26,425 nucleotides of DNA, taken from positions 1-26,425 of the forward strand of contig MPUH01001007.1 in the NCBI GenBank assembly GCA_001970955.1, written 5' to 3'. The first letter of the stretch is position 1. The number at the start of each line of letters is the position of its first letter. The notes under the pieces are model-generated. The model saw nothing but the letters and a program-made list of their open reading frames with translations, was not told the DNA's origin and did no database searches. Positions 1 to 9,206 of the stretch are shown in pieces. Source of the DNA: Stentor coeruleus. Its lineage: Eukaryota; Ciliophora; Heterotrichea; Heterotrichida; Stentoridae. The position numbers and the translations under genes were made by a program.

Positions 1-30
1 TCCCTATAAGAAAAATCCCTATAAGAAAAA
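1..30. repeat. Tandem 15-bp repeat, two perfect copies
   Basis: The unit TCCCTATAAGAAAAA occurs twice, head to tail, at the very start of the window. It is too short to be called a satellite and does not match a telomeric repeat that I recognise. Further copies may lie outside the window. Confidence 0.85.
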
Positions 31-190
31 GTCTTGCGACTCTTTGCATCAAGTCTTATATGAAAAGGAAAAATATATCAATGCAAAATACAATCTTAAC
101 TTATAAAATAATTATTACAAATTCATGTTTTTAAAGTATTTATAGATTTAAAACTTATACAATTTAACAATAGTTGCTTATGTCTGTGTC

Positions 191-286
191 TTTTGCTCAA
201 CAACTTATCTACATACAAAAAAAAGATATTTTTGTTTTTTGCTCAACACACTTTATATATACAAACAAAAAAAAGTAATTTTTGTT
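191..286. repeat. Imperfect tandem duplication, about 46-50 bp units
   Basis: Two adjacent units both start TTTTGCTCAACA and both end in an A-run followed by TTTTTGTT. They are 191-236 and 237-286 and differ by substitutions and small indels. Each unit can fold weakly through its A-run and T-run. No function is evident. Confidence 0.7.
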
Positions 287-380
287 TTACTTCCACCTAT
301 AATAATAAGTTACTGAAAAGACAGAACTGGCGAATTTGGAGTTTGCTAATGGGCTAATCTTTTTAGGACTTAACTAAAAA

Positions 381-416
381 CAGGAAAGTCACAGGCAGGA
401 AAGTCAAAGGAAAGTT
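381..416. repeat. Short direct repeat CAGGAAAGTCA
   Basis: CAGGAAAGTCA occurs at 381-391 and 396-406, followed by a partial third copy (AAGGAAAGTT) at 407-416. It lies in G-rich spacer upstream of the P2 gene. It could be a cluster of protein-binding sites or simple slippage. Confidence 0.6.
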
Positions 417-768
417 AGGCTAATATCTAATATTTTTATTAATTTGAAGGAAGAAATAAGGTTTTGGAATTTAATGAAAACTTAGTAAAATAATAAATAT
501 ATTGACTAAGATTTACACTAGCTATTCCCACAAAAAACATTGCAATTCCTCACAAAAACTCAAATCTTCTCTTTATTCTAAATTTTCCAGCTTCCTAAAC
601 TCATCCAATACATTTTCATTCAAATTTATCAACAATTCTTCTAAAAATCCACAAAATTCTCTATTTCAACCATTTCACCCAATCCCCTCTAAAACAAAAC
701 ACACTATCCTCCTACCTATTTCCTCAAACAAACATAGTAATTTTTTATATAATATCAATGGTTTATAA

Positions 769-1119
769 ATGAAATATATAGCAGCATACGCACTAGCCTG
801 GCTTGGAGGTAAGGCTTCTCCTTCAGTTAAAGACCTTGAAAGCATAATCAAAGCTGCAGGTGGCGATTTTGATGCAAACAAGGCTAACACACTTGTAGAA
901 GCCCTTAAAGATAAATCAATCCATGAGCTCGTCGCTTCTGGCAAAGCTAAACTAGGAGGAATCAGTTTAGGTGCTGGAGGTGCTTCAAGTGCTGCTGCTG
1001 GAGAGACAAAGGCAGCACCTGCTGAAACTAAAGAAGAAAAGAAAGAAACTAAACAAGAAGATGAAGATGCAGGAATGGGAGAAGGAGGATTAGGCTTGTT
1101 TGGTGATGAAGAGTGGTAA
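769..1119 (+). CDS. RPLP2: 60S acidic ribosomal protein P2
   Basis: This 116-aa protein is a P2-type stalk protein of the large ribosomal subunit. P2 pairs with P1 on P0 and recruits translation GTPases. The N-terminal dimerisation domain starts MKYIAAYALAWLGGKASPS, followed by a family-typical helical region to about residue 65. An Ala/Gly hinge (about 64-80) and an acidic Glu/Lys tail come next. The length is normal for P2. The start is fixed by an in-frame TAA immediately before the ATG, in the context TTATAAATG. The C-terminal end is unusual: family members usually finish with an acidic run plus MGFGLFD, but here the end is MGEGGLGLFGDEEW. Identification rests on the N-terminal domain and overall layout. 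Confidence 0.93.
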   Translation: MKYIAAYALAWLGGKASPSVKDLESIIKAAGGDFDANKANTLVEALKDKSIHELVASGKAKLGGISLGAGGASSAAAGETKAAPAETKEEKKETKQEDEDAGMGEGGLGLFGDEEW

Positions 1120-1614
1120 AGCTAACTAGTTAGTAAAACTCAAATATTCACTTAAGGATATGAGGATTTTCCCTGAAATTTTAGTTTTGGATATGGTTGA
1201 GATTTGTAAAAAAAGATTTTTAAGGTTTGAAGCTGATGATAGATTTCGTAAAATTTGATACATTTTTTGAGGAATTTTGGAACTTTGTGGGTTTTTTATG
1301 TTGATATTTTATTGTGTGAAAATTGTGGCTTTATGGATGATGATTACTTTTAGTTGGGTTCAGATGCTGAGGACTAGTAGTTTTTTGTTTAAATATTCCT
1401 GTTTGGTAGCATATTTATTTAGGGAATACAACTTTTTTGGTTTGTGAAGTTGGATGAAGAATTGCTACTTTGGTTGGGTTTATAGTATTTTTTATATAAA
1501 GAGATTATTTATTTTGATTTGCATTATTAGAAAAGTTCCTGGTTTATTCCATTTATAACAAATAGTTTTTTCTTAGCTTAACTCATAAGCATTTACCTGC
1601 TAATTATAATTAAA
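1120..1614. other. Intergenic, convergent gene ends
   Basis: This spacer lies between the 3' ends of the P2 gene (+) and the 1615-2304 gene (-). It is G- and T-rich on + for most of its length, the pattern seen after + genes here. Only the last part before 1615 turns C- and A-rich. No coding frame, RNA gene or repeat is apparent. Confidence 0.55.
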
Positions 1615-2304
1615 TTACTTTCTTTTCACTTCCACCCTACCTATCCTATCTTTAATAATCTGCTGATAATAATAATTCTCACTTGGGGTCAAATGAGAAT
1701 CAGCAATAGGCCTAAGTAAAGGCTTAATCTCAGTCTTAGTGCTGCTTTTCTGAAGCTTAGGCTTATTTGCCATCTTCCCTTTAGTAGAATTTTTACCCAT
1801 AATCTTATCAATATCAAAAGGTTTCGTAAACATCGGCACATAAACCCTATTCGAAACAGGAGGTTTATAATAATTTTGTTGGCTAGGTGACTCAACACTG
1901 ATTCTTTCACTTTGTGTTGATTGAAATTGTATCATTTCATTCTGACTTCGAGTAATTTCTTCAATATCTGCAGGATTTGAATATTCTTCATCATCATAAA
2001 TATGCTGTTTTTGCTTTGGCATTTTGGAATTTGCTAAGAATTTGTTTTTAAGAATTTCATGGGAACGAGGGTTGATTTTTGGTTGAAATGTTAGATCTTT
2101 ACTGTTATGTTGGCATTCATGCTTTGAACAACGATCTCTACTTGTTGACATTCGGCTACTACTTAAGACTAAACTTTCTATTGGTGTTCTTGGACGAGAC
2201 ATGTAACTGTGGGATGTAGAATGATTTAGTATTCTTAGTCTCATACGGCGTTCAGTATCTTGTTGAAGTCTTTCGGCTAATGTTAGAAGACGATGCTGCA
2301 TCAT
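1615..2304 (-). CDS. Hypothetical basic protein with an F-x-P-K-I-N motif
   Basis: A 229-aa protein, rich in Arg, Lys, Ser and Gln, with no membrane segment or signal peptide. The N-terminus (about 1-28) is Arg/Leu/Gln-rich and could be helical. The most distinctive piece is LTFQPKINPRSHEI at 71-84. Similar F-x-P-x-I-N-x-x-S stretches are common in otherwise unknown cytoskeleton-associated ciliate proteins, but that link is only suggestive. The rest is low-complexity and probably disordered. The start is one of two adjacent ATGs (2304 or 2301), with an in-frame stop a few codons upstream. The stop is TAA. The + strand beyond the start is G-rich, as expected for the 5' flank of a - gene here. 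No function is assigned. Confidence 0.7.
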   Translation of the reverse strand: MMQHRLLTLAERLQQDTERRMRLRILNHSTSHSYMSRPRTPIESLVLSSSRMSTSRDRCSKHECQHNSKDLTFQPKINPRSHEILKNKFLANSKMPKQKQHIYDDEEYSNPADIEEITRSQNEMIQFQSTQSERISVESPSQQNYYKPPVSNRVYVPMFTKPFDIDKIMGKNSTKGKMANKPKLQKSSTKTEIKPLLRPIADSHLTPSENYYYQQIIKDRIGRVEVKRK

Positions 2305-3317
2305 TTGATATATTATTATTATTATTTAAAATAAGGATTGATGAAAAGTTTATTATTATTTTTTTTAGATGGATTGCTTAGAGGTTTATATCATAATTGA
2401 TGGAATTTAGGCTTTAAGATTGATTTAGATTGGAAAATATTAGGTAAAAATTATGATTGGGGATCAATTAGAGAGTTGGGAATTAAAAGATATTTTTGAT
2501 TGACAAAGTTTTGGGATTTGAAAATGGATTGTAAAATTCAAATGAAAAAAGAAGGAGAGTTAAGATTACTGAAGCTTTTCTAGGAATTATTAATAAAAAA
2601 TGTAAAAAACTAAAGCTTAATATTGAATCATAAAGTAGTTTCCTTATTTTTTCAATGTTATGATAATAATTATAGGTGTCTATAAATATAAAGGAAGGAA
2701 ATGAGTTTTTAATGATGAAAGCTTATAAAATATAATGAATATAGGTAATGTTTTAAAGCTTAAAAATTATCGATGATATTCAATAAAATTATTCTGATAC
2801 TTAAAAGCTAAAATAATTATTGAACTACTAAGACAAATAAGAAAAAATGAAAGACTTTAGGTTTTATAATTAGTAGTAAGTCAATATATATAATATCAAA
2901 ATACACATATAAAATAATATTAAAACAAAATCTAACAGATATAAAAATATCAACAATATATTAGGTGAATAATTGATAAAAATCTAATAAAACTCACTAT
3001 AATAATATATTATTTACTATTATAATTGAAATAAAAGTTGCCGTCAAAAAATTTGAATTATTTCAAGCACAGCTTAAGCGGAGAAATTTATTTAAAAATG
3101 AAACTAATGAAAGTTTATAAAATCCAATAATAAAAGCCTTAATAAAAACTAATTATCCAATCATCTTAGCATATATATACAAATACTCTTAATATAAAAA
3201 TCTAACTTTTAAACATAATTGGACTATATATGCAAAAATCTTAACCAACAAAAAATAATTTCCTTACAAAAATAAACTTAAATTTAAGTCCCACCTTAAA
3301 AAAACTAGATTTACATT
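2305..3317. other. Intergenic, about 1 kb, no gene seen
   Basis: This lies between two - genes. About 2320-2580 is G-rich on + (promoter side of the 1615-2304 gene). About 2600-2900 is AT-rich without skew, with several AAAGCTTA-like words. About 3200-3317 is C-rich on + (3' side of the next - gene). A slightly more GC-rich patch at about 3038-3095 is the only stretch that might hold a small RNA, but I find no known RNA motif in it. Confidence 0.5.
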
Positions 3318-4133
3318 TTAACTAGAAATTGCATTATAGAAATATGAAAGATTTCTACGTCCTGCAGTTTCTGCTATATACTCAAACTCTCTTTCTTTCT
3401 TCAGCCTTGCTTCTTCTTCAAGGCTGAATTTCTTTTTAGCTTGCATATTCTCAATGAATTCCCGGCGTTTTTCTTCCCTTTCCAGTTTCTCTTTGTCTCG
3501 TTTTTCAATAAGTTCTTTTTGTTTTAGTATAGATTTTTCGCGCTCTCTATCAAAATAATCTTGTGTTTTGCTTGGTATATCTGCAACAGCTTTTTTCTTA
3601 GCTTCATAAAAGGCTCTATTTTCAGCTATTTTATCAATCTTTTCTTTAACTTTGATTTCTTTAGCTTTATTTCTAAGCATTTTGTTGAATTCAAGCCTTT
3701 GAGAAGTCATATGAAGTTCATGTTCCTGAGCTTCTTTATTTTCGATTTGTTTGACTAGTTTTTTAGCGCTAGACCATTCTTTGTTCATCCCTCTCTTATC
3801 ATCACTAAGTTTCTTTTGTCTCATTGTGTTATACATTCTGGTTTGATTTTTACAGTTAACCAAATCGATTTTCAGACTTGGTATAGCTTTAGGGTCAAAT
3901 CGTGACTTTGATGGTGTGGATATTTTAGAGTTGGAATTTTGAATTTGGCAGGACTTAGTTTTTCTATGTGTACCTTTATGGTTTGTGTTATAAGTATCAT
4001 CCTTTTGCAAGTTAAATATAGGGCTTAAAAGCATGATAGGAGAGTTTTCTTTATCCTTTTCGGAGTCTGGAAATAAACTTCCCTGTTTTTTAGGAGTGAA
4101 TTTTTGAAGATCTGAACTAACGATTATTTTCAT
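3318..4133 (-). CDS. Hypothetical coiled-coil protein
   Basis: A 271-aa, highly charged protein. Residues 1-115 are Ser/Thr/Lys-rich and probably disordered. Residues about 120-255 are dominated by Lys, Glu and Arg with regular hydrophobics and should form a long helix or coiled coil. The C-terminus (ETAGRRNLSYFYNAISS) is uncharged and aromatic. There is no membrane segment. The layout fits a structural or cytoskeletal protein, but no family is recognised. The ATG is preceded directly by an in-frame TAA within GTTATAAATG, so the frame cannot extend upstream without a frameshift. The stop of the upstream - gene is only 14 nt away, leaving almost no room for separate untranslated regions. The stop is TAA. 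Confidence 0.72.
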   Translation of the reverse strand: MKIIVSSDLQKFTPKKQGSLFPDSEKDKENSPIMLLSPIFNLQKDDTYNTNHKGTHRKTKSCQIQNSNSKISTPSKSRFDPKAIPSLKIDLVNCKNQTRMYNTMRQKKLSDDKRGMNKEWSSAKKLVKQIENKEAQEHELHMTSQRLEFNKMLRNKAKEIKVKEKIDKIAENRAFYEAKKKAVADIPSKTQDYFDREREKSILKQKELIEKRDKEKLEREEKRREFIENMQAKKKFSLEEEARLKKEREFEYIAETAGRRNLSYFYNAISS

Positions 4134-4140
4134 TTATAAC
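4131..4140 (-). promoter_or_regulatory. GTTATAA abutting the start codon
   Basis: On the - strand the 14-nt spacer ends GTTATAA and is followed at once by ATG. The same GTTATAA-ATG arrangement occurs at 17239, and TTTATAA-ATG occurs at 769. It may be a core-promoter or initiator element combined with a very short leader. This is inference from recurrence only. Confidence 0.35.
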
Positions 4141-4147
4141 GTCGTGG

Positions 4148-4642
4148 TTAGTTATTTTTATTTGTATTATATATAGACAAATCAGAAAAGTGCATATTAA
4201 ATTTGTGATAGAAATGATCAAGAATCTGAGGAAGTCTAGTCCTTTGAGCCTTTTCTCTCTTATAAACAGATGGCCTTCTATCAGCTTTCATCCTTTTTCT
4301 CTTAAAATAATCATATTCGGGCATCATACTTCTTTTATAGTCTAAGTTTCTGGGGTATTCATGAAGGAACCGTTTTTGTGATTCGACAGCTACATCAAAA
4401 TCACTATAATTATGCTTGTGAGGAAGGCTTTTAATAGCATTAACATGATCTCTCGCTCTTAGATAAGGCCTAAATGATCTTTCTAAATAGTGCTGTTTTG
4501 GGAAATATTTAATTTTTACGTCAAATTGCATGTTTTCTAGTCTTTGCTTCTTAGGAACAGTCACTTGTACAGGATCATATGCCATTAAACTCCCAGAAAG
4601 ACTTGTAGGCAAGAAATCAAGAGATTTATTATTCGTGTCCAT
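4148..4642 (-). CDS. Hypothetical basic protein
   Basis: A 164-aa protein rich in Lys, Arg, Tyr, Phe and His, with no signal peptide or membrane segment. It starts MDTNNKSLDFLPTSLSGS and has a strongly basic middle (about 70-135, with FKRKRMKADRRPSVYKREK). No known domain is recognised. TATAAATA lies about 30-40 nt upstream of the ATG on the - strand. The frame ends TAA, and the next - gene begins 14 nt later in a different frame. I looked for a 15- or 16-nt GT-AG intron that could join the two and found none. They are called as separate genes, although a sequencing error joining them cannot be excluded. Confidence 0.62.
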   Translation of the reverse strand: MDTNNKSLDFLPTSLSGSLMAYDPVQVTVPKKQRLENMQFDVKIKYFPKQHYLERSFRPYLRARDHVNAIKSLPHKHNYSDFDVAVESQKRFLHEYPRNLDYKRSMMPEYDYFKRKRMKADRRPSVYKREKAQRTRLPQILDHFYHKFNMHFSDLSIYNTNKNN

Positions 4643-5702
4643 ACTTATTTTTCTTATCTTTTAATCATATTTATAGGTTGAGTTAAGATAAATTTTTTTT
4701 GGTATGTAGAAAAAACTATGAGTTTTATATTTAAGCAAAGGGATTTAAGGAAATTTGTTATATTTATGATGATTATAATAGGATATTTTATGGATGATGT
4801 TAGGTTGGATAGAGTGATTTTGGTGGAAAATTGAGGCTATTTTATAATAATGGGAGATTAATGGAATAATTTTATATGAAAATTTTGAATAGAGTAAATT
4901 TTTAATGGAATTTTAATTAATCTGNCTAGGTTGGATAGAGTGATTTTGGTGGAAAATTGAGGCTATTTTATAATAATGGGACATTGATGGAATAATTTTA
5001 TATGAAAATTTTGAATAGAGTAAATTTTTAATGGAATTTTAATTAATCTGATATTATTGGGAGTAGGATAATAATTATTGAAGGTGAATGAAATGTGATT
5101 TTGCTAGTTGAATAGAATTCTAATGGAGATTGTATTAAAGTTAGATTTTTATCATTTATAGTTAGGATCTAAAGAGAGAGGTAGATTAATATTTAAACTG
5201 TTTTTATTTATGTTAAGAGTTAGGAGCTATATAAATGCATCTAATTAAGTTGGAGTCTAGTAAAAATGTATTAAAAAAACGTAAAAAACTTAATGCAAAT
5301 TGCGGAAAGTGAAGATTTATATTTACATTTAATGTAATCAGCATATTTTTAATCATATAAGACTATTATATAACTATTTTTTATTAAATATACCTAGTTT
5401 CACAATTTCATTTACCCAAACCTCTAATTCCTATTTTTAATAATAAAATCCAAATATATTACCTAAAATCACTTTCCTCTCATATCACAACAATTTACCA
5501 TGTCTACACGAAAACAATCACATCCCAATTCACAATATAACCCTTAAAAATAACCTAAAAAATCTTTATCTTTATACTCTCTTTAAAAAATCATCCTTCT
5601 ATCATCCTAAACCCCTCCATCTCCCTCATAATTCAAATTTTCCCTATAAATAAACCTTATTTAACCTGTCAAATCTCCTAACAAAATCTCCTAATAATAA
5701 TC
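4643..5702. other. Divergent intergenic region, promoter sides of two genes
   Basis: This spacer separates the divergent 4148-4642 (-) and 5703-8822 (+) genes. About 4680-5200 is G-rich on + and about 5380-5700 is C-rich on +, so both gene-proximal sides are C-rich on their own coding strand. It also contains a duplicated block around an N (4801-5050). CCCTATAAATAAACC at about 5642-5656 is a TATA-like word roughly 50-60 nt before the CFAP74-like start. No gene is seen. Confidence 0.6.
4801..5050. repeat. 124-bp direct duplication around an N, probable assembly overlap
   Basis: Copy one is 4801-4924, a single N follows at 4925, and copy two is 4927-5050. The copies match except at two positions (GGGAGATTAATGG against GGGACATTGATGG). 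A lone N between near-identical copies is what an assembler leaves when overlapping contig ends are placed side by side instead of being merged. The two differences could be allelic or read errors. The true sequence probably has one copy. Confidence 0.8.
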
Positions 5703-8700
5703 ATGGAAGACCCTGAAGACTCAAAAACCGAAGAAGAAACCAAAGCAATCACCTTGCGTCCTCTAACAAAATACGAGCAAAACATGATGCTCCGGGCTAA
5801 AACCAAACACAAAGAAAACATAACCAAAGAGCAAAAATGCTGGGGCAAAACCTTCCAAGGATCCGCCTTCATTCCAAAACCTGAAAAAATAATCTTTAAA
5901 GACTTCGATGTTGGTAGTACCTATACAATGACAGTAGTCCTAACAAACGTAAGTTTTACATTTAATTCATTCAAACTTCTCCCGCTTGAACTAGAAATCA
6001 AAGATTTTTTTTCAGTTACTTTCACTCCACCTGGGCGTATGTCTGCAGGATTAACTTGTCCTGTAACAATAACATTTACCCCAAAAGTGAATAAGGACAT
6101 TATATCAATATTTCCAATTTTAAGTGAAACTGGTGAAATTCATATTCCATTAGAATGTTATACAAAGAAAAGTGTTATTTCTTATGATACTGAGATTATA
6201 AATTTCAATCAGGTTATACTTGGTGAGCATTCAAGGAAAATATTGACTATAAGTAATAATGGGGCACTTGGTAGTGATTTTAGATTACTTGATAAGGAAG
6301 GAAATCCGATACCATTAAAAAGTGAAAAAATTGGTAGTCTAGATGAATCAGCATCTCTTGGTCCTGGGGATATAAGTATGGTTGACTCAGCAGGGAATTT
6401 GCCTGATGACTCTTTTTTAGCTATGCTTGACTTTCCTAGATCTGGGTCTATTGGCAGCTACACTTCCACATTAATAAGTTTCCGGTTTTCTCCAACTTTA
6501 ATAGGCCTCTACACTGAAATAATCCAAGTTGTATATCAAAACCCAGAAATCCCTCGTCTTTTCCTAAGAATCCAAGGCGAATGTACAGATGTGCCGATCT
6601 CAGTTGAAAAACTTCTTTACGATTTTCAAGTTTGTGTTCTCGGACACACATACAGAGAACGTATTGTCCTTAGAAACAGAAGTTTATTACCAATGAAAAT
6701 CCAATTAGCTTTCCCTAAAGACGCTAAAGATCATTTAGAATTCAACCCAACTCTTGGGTATATTCAAGCAAGTTCTGAATTTGAAATCTGGTGTCGTTTT
6801 CGGCCAAATAGCGACGTTTTTATAAAACTTAGAGACTTTCAAGATACCCCTGGGGTTTTCAAAATCCCAATCCGAGTTACTGGAGCTAATCAAGTTATGC
6901 CTGTGAACTTTGAAATAAGAATAGAAGTGACATCTGATAATATGACAATTGAACCAAGTCTTATTGATTTTGGTGATGTCTGGGTCCAAACTGCAGTCAG
7001 TGCAAGTTTTAGGATTAAAAGCAACTGCCATTTACCTCAAGAATATGCTTTTGTTAGACTTCCCCCAACTATATCTATCCAACCTTTTGATGGATTTGGC
7101 ACTTTATTACCTTTTGAATCTGTTGAACTTAAAGCTATATATAGACCTGCACCTGTTAAACCTGGGACTGAACTAGGTAAAGATTCAAATGAAATTTATT
7201 TAAGATATAAAACTGGGGATTTATGTGCTAGAGAAGTTAGAATACCATATTCAGCTAAACTACAAACTACACCTATAACATTTTCATCATATAAAATAGA
7301 ATTCCCATCAACACCTGTTGGTGAAGTGTCTGAGTTTTCAATAACCTTAAACAATGTTTCAAAAAAACTTCCTTATTCTATAGAAATTATCCCACCACCA
7401 GTTAAAGCTTCAGGACTTTCTATTACCCCAGTAGTTATACCAAAACTATCCCCAGCATCTTTTAACAGGGTTTTAATAAAATATATCGCAGAATTTCGCC
7501 CTTGTCCTGATGATATTGAAAAACTTGGAGGGACTATAAACGATTTTGATACTGATAATAAAGATCGTTCACAACATTATAAATGGCTTATACCTGTATT
7601 CTTTAGACCTTTGATTAATGATGAAAAAGTTAAATGTATTTATATAGAAATAAGGACAACTGTTATAAATAAATACTTAATAGCTGAACCTGATTTTATA
7701 GACTTTGGTGAAGTTGCTGTGAGTTGTAGGAAAGTTATAGAGTTTGTGCTTAAAAATAATGACTCAAGTTCTGCGAATATCAAAAAAGATCCTTTAAGTC
7801 CTTATGGGGGTTTTACTGTACTTAATGCTATGAGGTCTATAGAACCAGGTCAACATCGTCCTATAGTTGTTGAATTCGAGCCTTTAAGTCAACAACTTTT
7901 TGAAGAAAAACTCATATTAAAAACCATAACTTCAGTCGTGTCAATACACTTAAAAGGCCGAGGAGTAAGGCCTCAGCTTAAACTTGACCCAGAAGATGGG
8001 CTTGTAAACATGGGAAATTGTATTATCGGCGATACTATAGAAAAAATCATCACCCTTAAAAACCTCGTCACTTTCCCTTTTGATTTTTCCCTTAAAAAAC
8101 TAATCAAAGGTGTGCAGAATTTCAATGGACTAGTCAACTTTACTTATATTCCTCAAGAAAGTAAAATCGAACCAGGAAAAGATCTTCAAGTAAAAATACG
8201 TTTTAATCCAGACCATTCTTCTGAAAGATATTTTGAACATGTACTTATTGATGTACCTAATCAAATAGAACCTAAAGAAATGTATATCGCTGGGAATTGT
8301 TGGAAAAGATCGATTTATGTTAGATATGATAAACCTTTTAGATGGCCAAGTAAAACTGAAATGGAAGAAGAAAGTGAAGGACCTTTATCGTTTTTAGCTA
8401 AACCTTCAGATAGACCTCCAAGGTTTGAGTTAGTTTTTATTAAAGAAGCTCCTGGTTTGACTGCTGAACAAATTGAACATACGAAACAGAGGAAAATTGT
8501 TATTGGGAATTGTAAACTGAATGATAGTAAAAGTGATAAAGCTGGAGCTTTTGAGATTAATATGCCTAAAGTGGAAAATAATTTGTTTGTTTGTGATATG
8601 GTTAAAGGGAATTTAGCCCCTGGAGCTGAACAGAAAGTGACTTTTACGTTTAATCCTTTACCTGCAGACCCATTGTTAACAGAATTAGAGGTTCTTAGAG

Positions 8701-8822
8701 GTATTGGACAATGGATTGAAGTATTGGTTGAAGGGAAGATTACTGGAGGATGGGTACCTGGAGGGATGCAGGATCAGGCCTTGTTTGAAGTGTTGTTGAG
8801 GGCTTATGTTCAGCAAATATAG
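5703..8822 (+). CDS. CFAP74: CFAP74-like ciliary central-apparatus protein
   Basis: A 1039-aa protein made of serial Ig-like (ASH/MSP-type) beta-sandwich modules. Its first module has the hallmarks I associate with CFAP74/FAP74: W-G-x-x-F-x-G-x-A-F, then FKDFDVG, PPGRMSAGLTCPVTITFTP and TKKSVISYDTEIINF (about residues 47-170). Repeated strands of the form I-x-F-G-x-V (for example SLIDFGDVWV and PDFIDFGEVAV) mark further modules to about residue 1035. CFAP74 belongs to the C2 microtubule side of the ciliary central pair and supports motility. The protein is shorter than animal CFAP74, and the long N-terminal coiled coil is reduced to about 45 charged residues. There is an in-frame TAA about 24 nt upstream, so this start is likely. 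There is no intron. CFAP221-type proteins are the main alternative. Confidence 0.8.
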   Translation: MEDPEDSKTEEETKAITLRPLTKYEQNMMLRAKTKHKENITKEQKCWGKTFQGSAFIPKPEKIIFKDFDVGSTYTMTVVLTNVSFTFNSFKLLPLELEIKDFFSVTFTPPGRMSAGLTCPVTITFTPKVNKDIISIFPILSETGEIHIPLECYTKKSVISYDTEIINFNQVILGEHSRKILTISNNGALGSDFRLLDKEGNPIPLKSEKIGSLDESASLGPGDISMVDSAGNLPDDSFLAMLDFPRSGSIGSYTSTLISFRFSPTLIGLYTEIIQVVYQNPEIPRLFLRIQGECTDVPISVEKLLYDFQVCVLGHTYRERIVLRNRSLLPMKIQLAFPKDAKDHLEFNPTLGYIQASSEFEIWCRFRPNSDVFIKLRDFQDTPGVFKIPIRVTGANQVMPVNFEIRIEVTSDNMTIEPSLIDFGDVWVQTAVSASFRIKSNCHLPQEYAFVRLPPTISIQPFDGFGTLLPFESVELKAIYRPAPVKPGTELGKDSNEIYLRYKTGDLCAREVRIPYSAKLQTTPITFSSYKIEFPSTPVGEVSEFSITLNNVSKKLPYSIEIIPPPVKASGLSITPVVIPKLSPASFNRVLIKYIAEFRPCPDDIEKLGGTINDFDTDNKDRSQHYKWLIPVFFRPLINDEKVKCIYIEIRTTVINKYLIAEPDFIDFGEVAVSCRKVIEFVLKNNDSSSANIKKDPLSPYGGFTVLNAMRSIEPGQHRPIVVEFEPLSQQLFEEKLILKTITSVVSIHLKGRGVRPQLKLDPEDGLVNMGNCIIGDTIEKIITLKNLVTFPFDFSLKKLIKGVQNFNGLVNFTYIPQESKIEPGKDLQVKIRFNPDHSSERYFEHVLIDVPNQIEPKEMYIAGNCWKRSIYVRYDKPFRWPSKTEMEEESEGPLSFLAKPSDRPPRFELVFIKEAPGLTAEQIEHTKQRKIVIGNCKLNDSKSDKAGAFEINMPKVENNLFVCDMVKGNLAPGAEQKVTFTFNPLPADPLLTELEVLRGIGQWIEVLVEGKITGGWVPGGMQDQALFEVLLRAYVQQI

Positions 8823-9206
8823 TTTAGGAATTATTTTGTGAGTTTAAGATTTTCTAGAAATTAGGTATTTTCTAACTTTTTTGGTAGAAAAGTTTGGATA
8901 ATGGGAATGTATGATTTATACTCTTATCTAATTATAAACCTAAAAACTTTCCCTTACATATAACACATCATAATCCTCACACAATTTTCTTACCTTATCA
9001 ACCTAATATTTTCATCTAAAAAAACTATAAACCTTATATATTTCTTCTATAAATACCATTTTATTTTTCTATAAATCCTAATAATATCCTAAATTTCCTA
9101 TCTTAAGGACATTATTCCTTATCCTAACCCTCATTATCACATTTTCATATCATCACATCTTAAGCTTTCTAATAAAAGTTTATCAAAAACTCTAATAAAT
9201 ATAAAT
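8823..9206. other. Intergenic, same-strand spacer with a skew switch
   Basis: The first part (about 8823-8930) is G-rich on +, typical of the 3' flank of a + gene here. The rest (about 8935-9206) is strongly C- and A-rich with almost no G, typical of a 5' flank. The switch near 8930-8940 is sharp and probably marks the boundary between the two transcription units. TATAAATATGG overlaps the start of the next gene. No other gene is seen. Confidence 0.6.

Larger units (their letters stand above)
31..768. other. Intergenic region upstream of the P2 gene
   Basis: I see no convincing gene here. About 300-480 is G-rich on +, and about 510-765 is C- and A-rich on +, like the 5' flanks of the other + genes. 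The switch near 500-510 probably separates the flank of an unseen left-hand gene from the P2 promoter side. An open frame at 502-768 begins at TTG and translates to Ser/Asn/Pro/Lys-rich sequence expected of C-rich non-coding DNA, so it is not called. The last bases, TTATAAATG, place TATAA directly against the P2 start. Confidence 0.6.

Noticed and set aside
1..30. Telomere at the window start
   Set aside because: The two 15-bp repeats do not form a telomere-like G/C-rich array and stop after two copies.
502..768. 88-codon frame before the P2 gene
   Set aside because: It begins at TTG, is Ser/Asn/Lys/Pro-rich low complexity, and coincides with the C-rich 5' flank pattern seen before other + genes.
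1114..1134. 18-nt GT-AG string over the P2 stop codon
   Set aside because: It is longer than the 15-16 nt introns expected here, and removing it does not give a better P2 C-terminus.
3318..4642. Joining 4148-4642 and 3318-4133 into one spliced gene
   Set aside because: The frames differ, a stop sits before any usable donor, and no 15- or 16-nt GT-AG intron lies at the junction.
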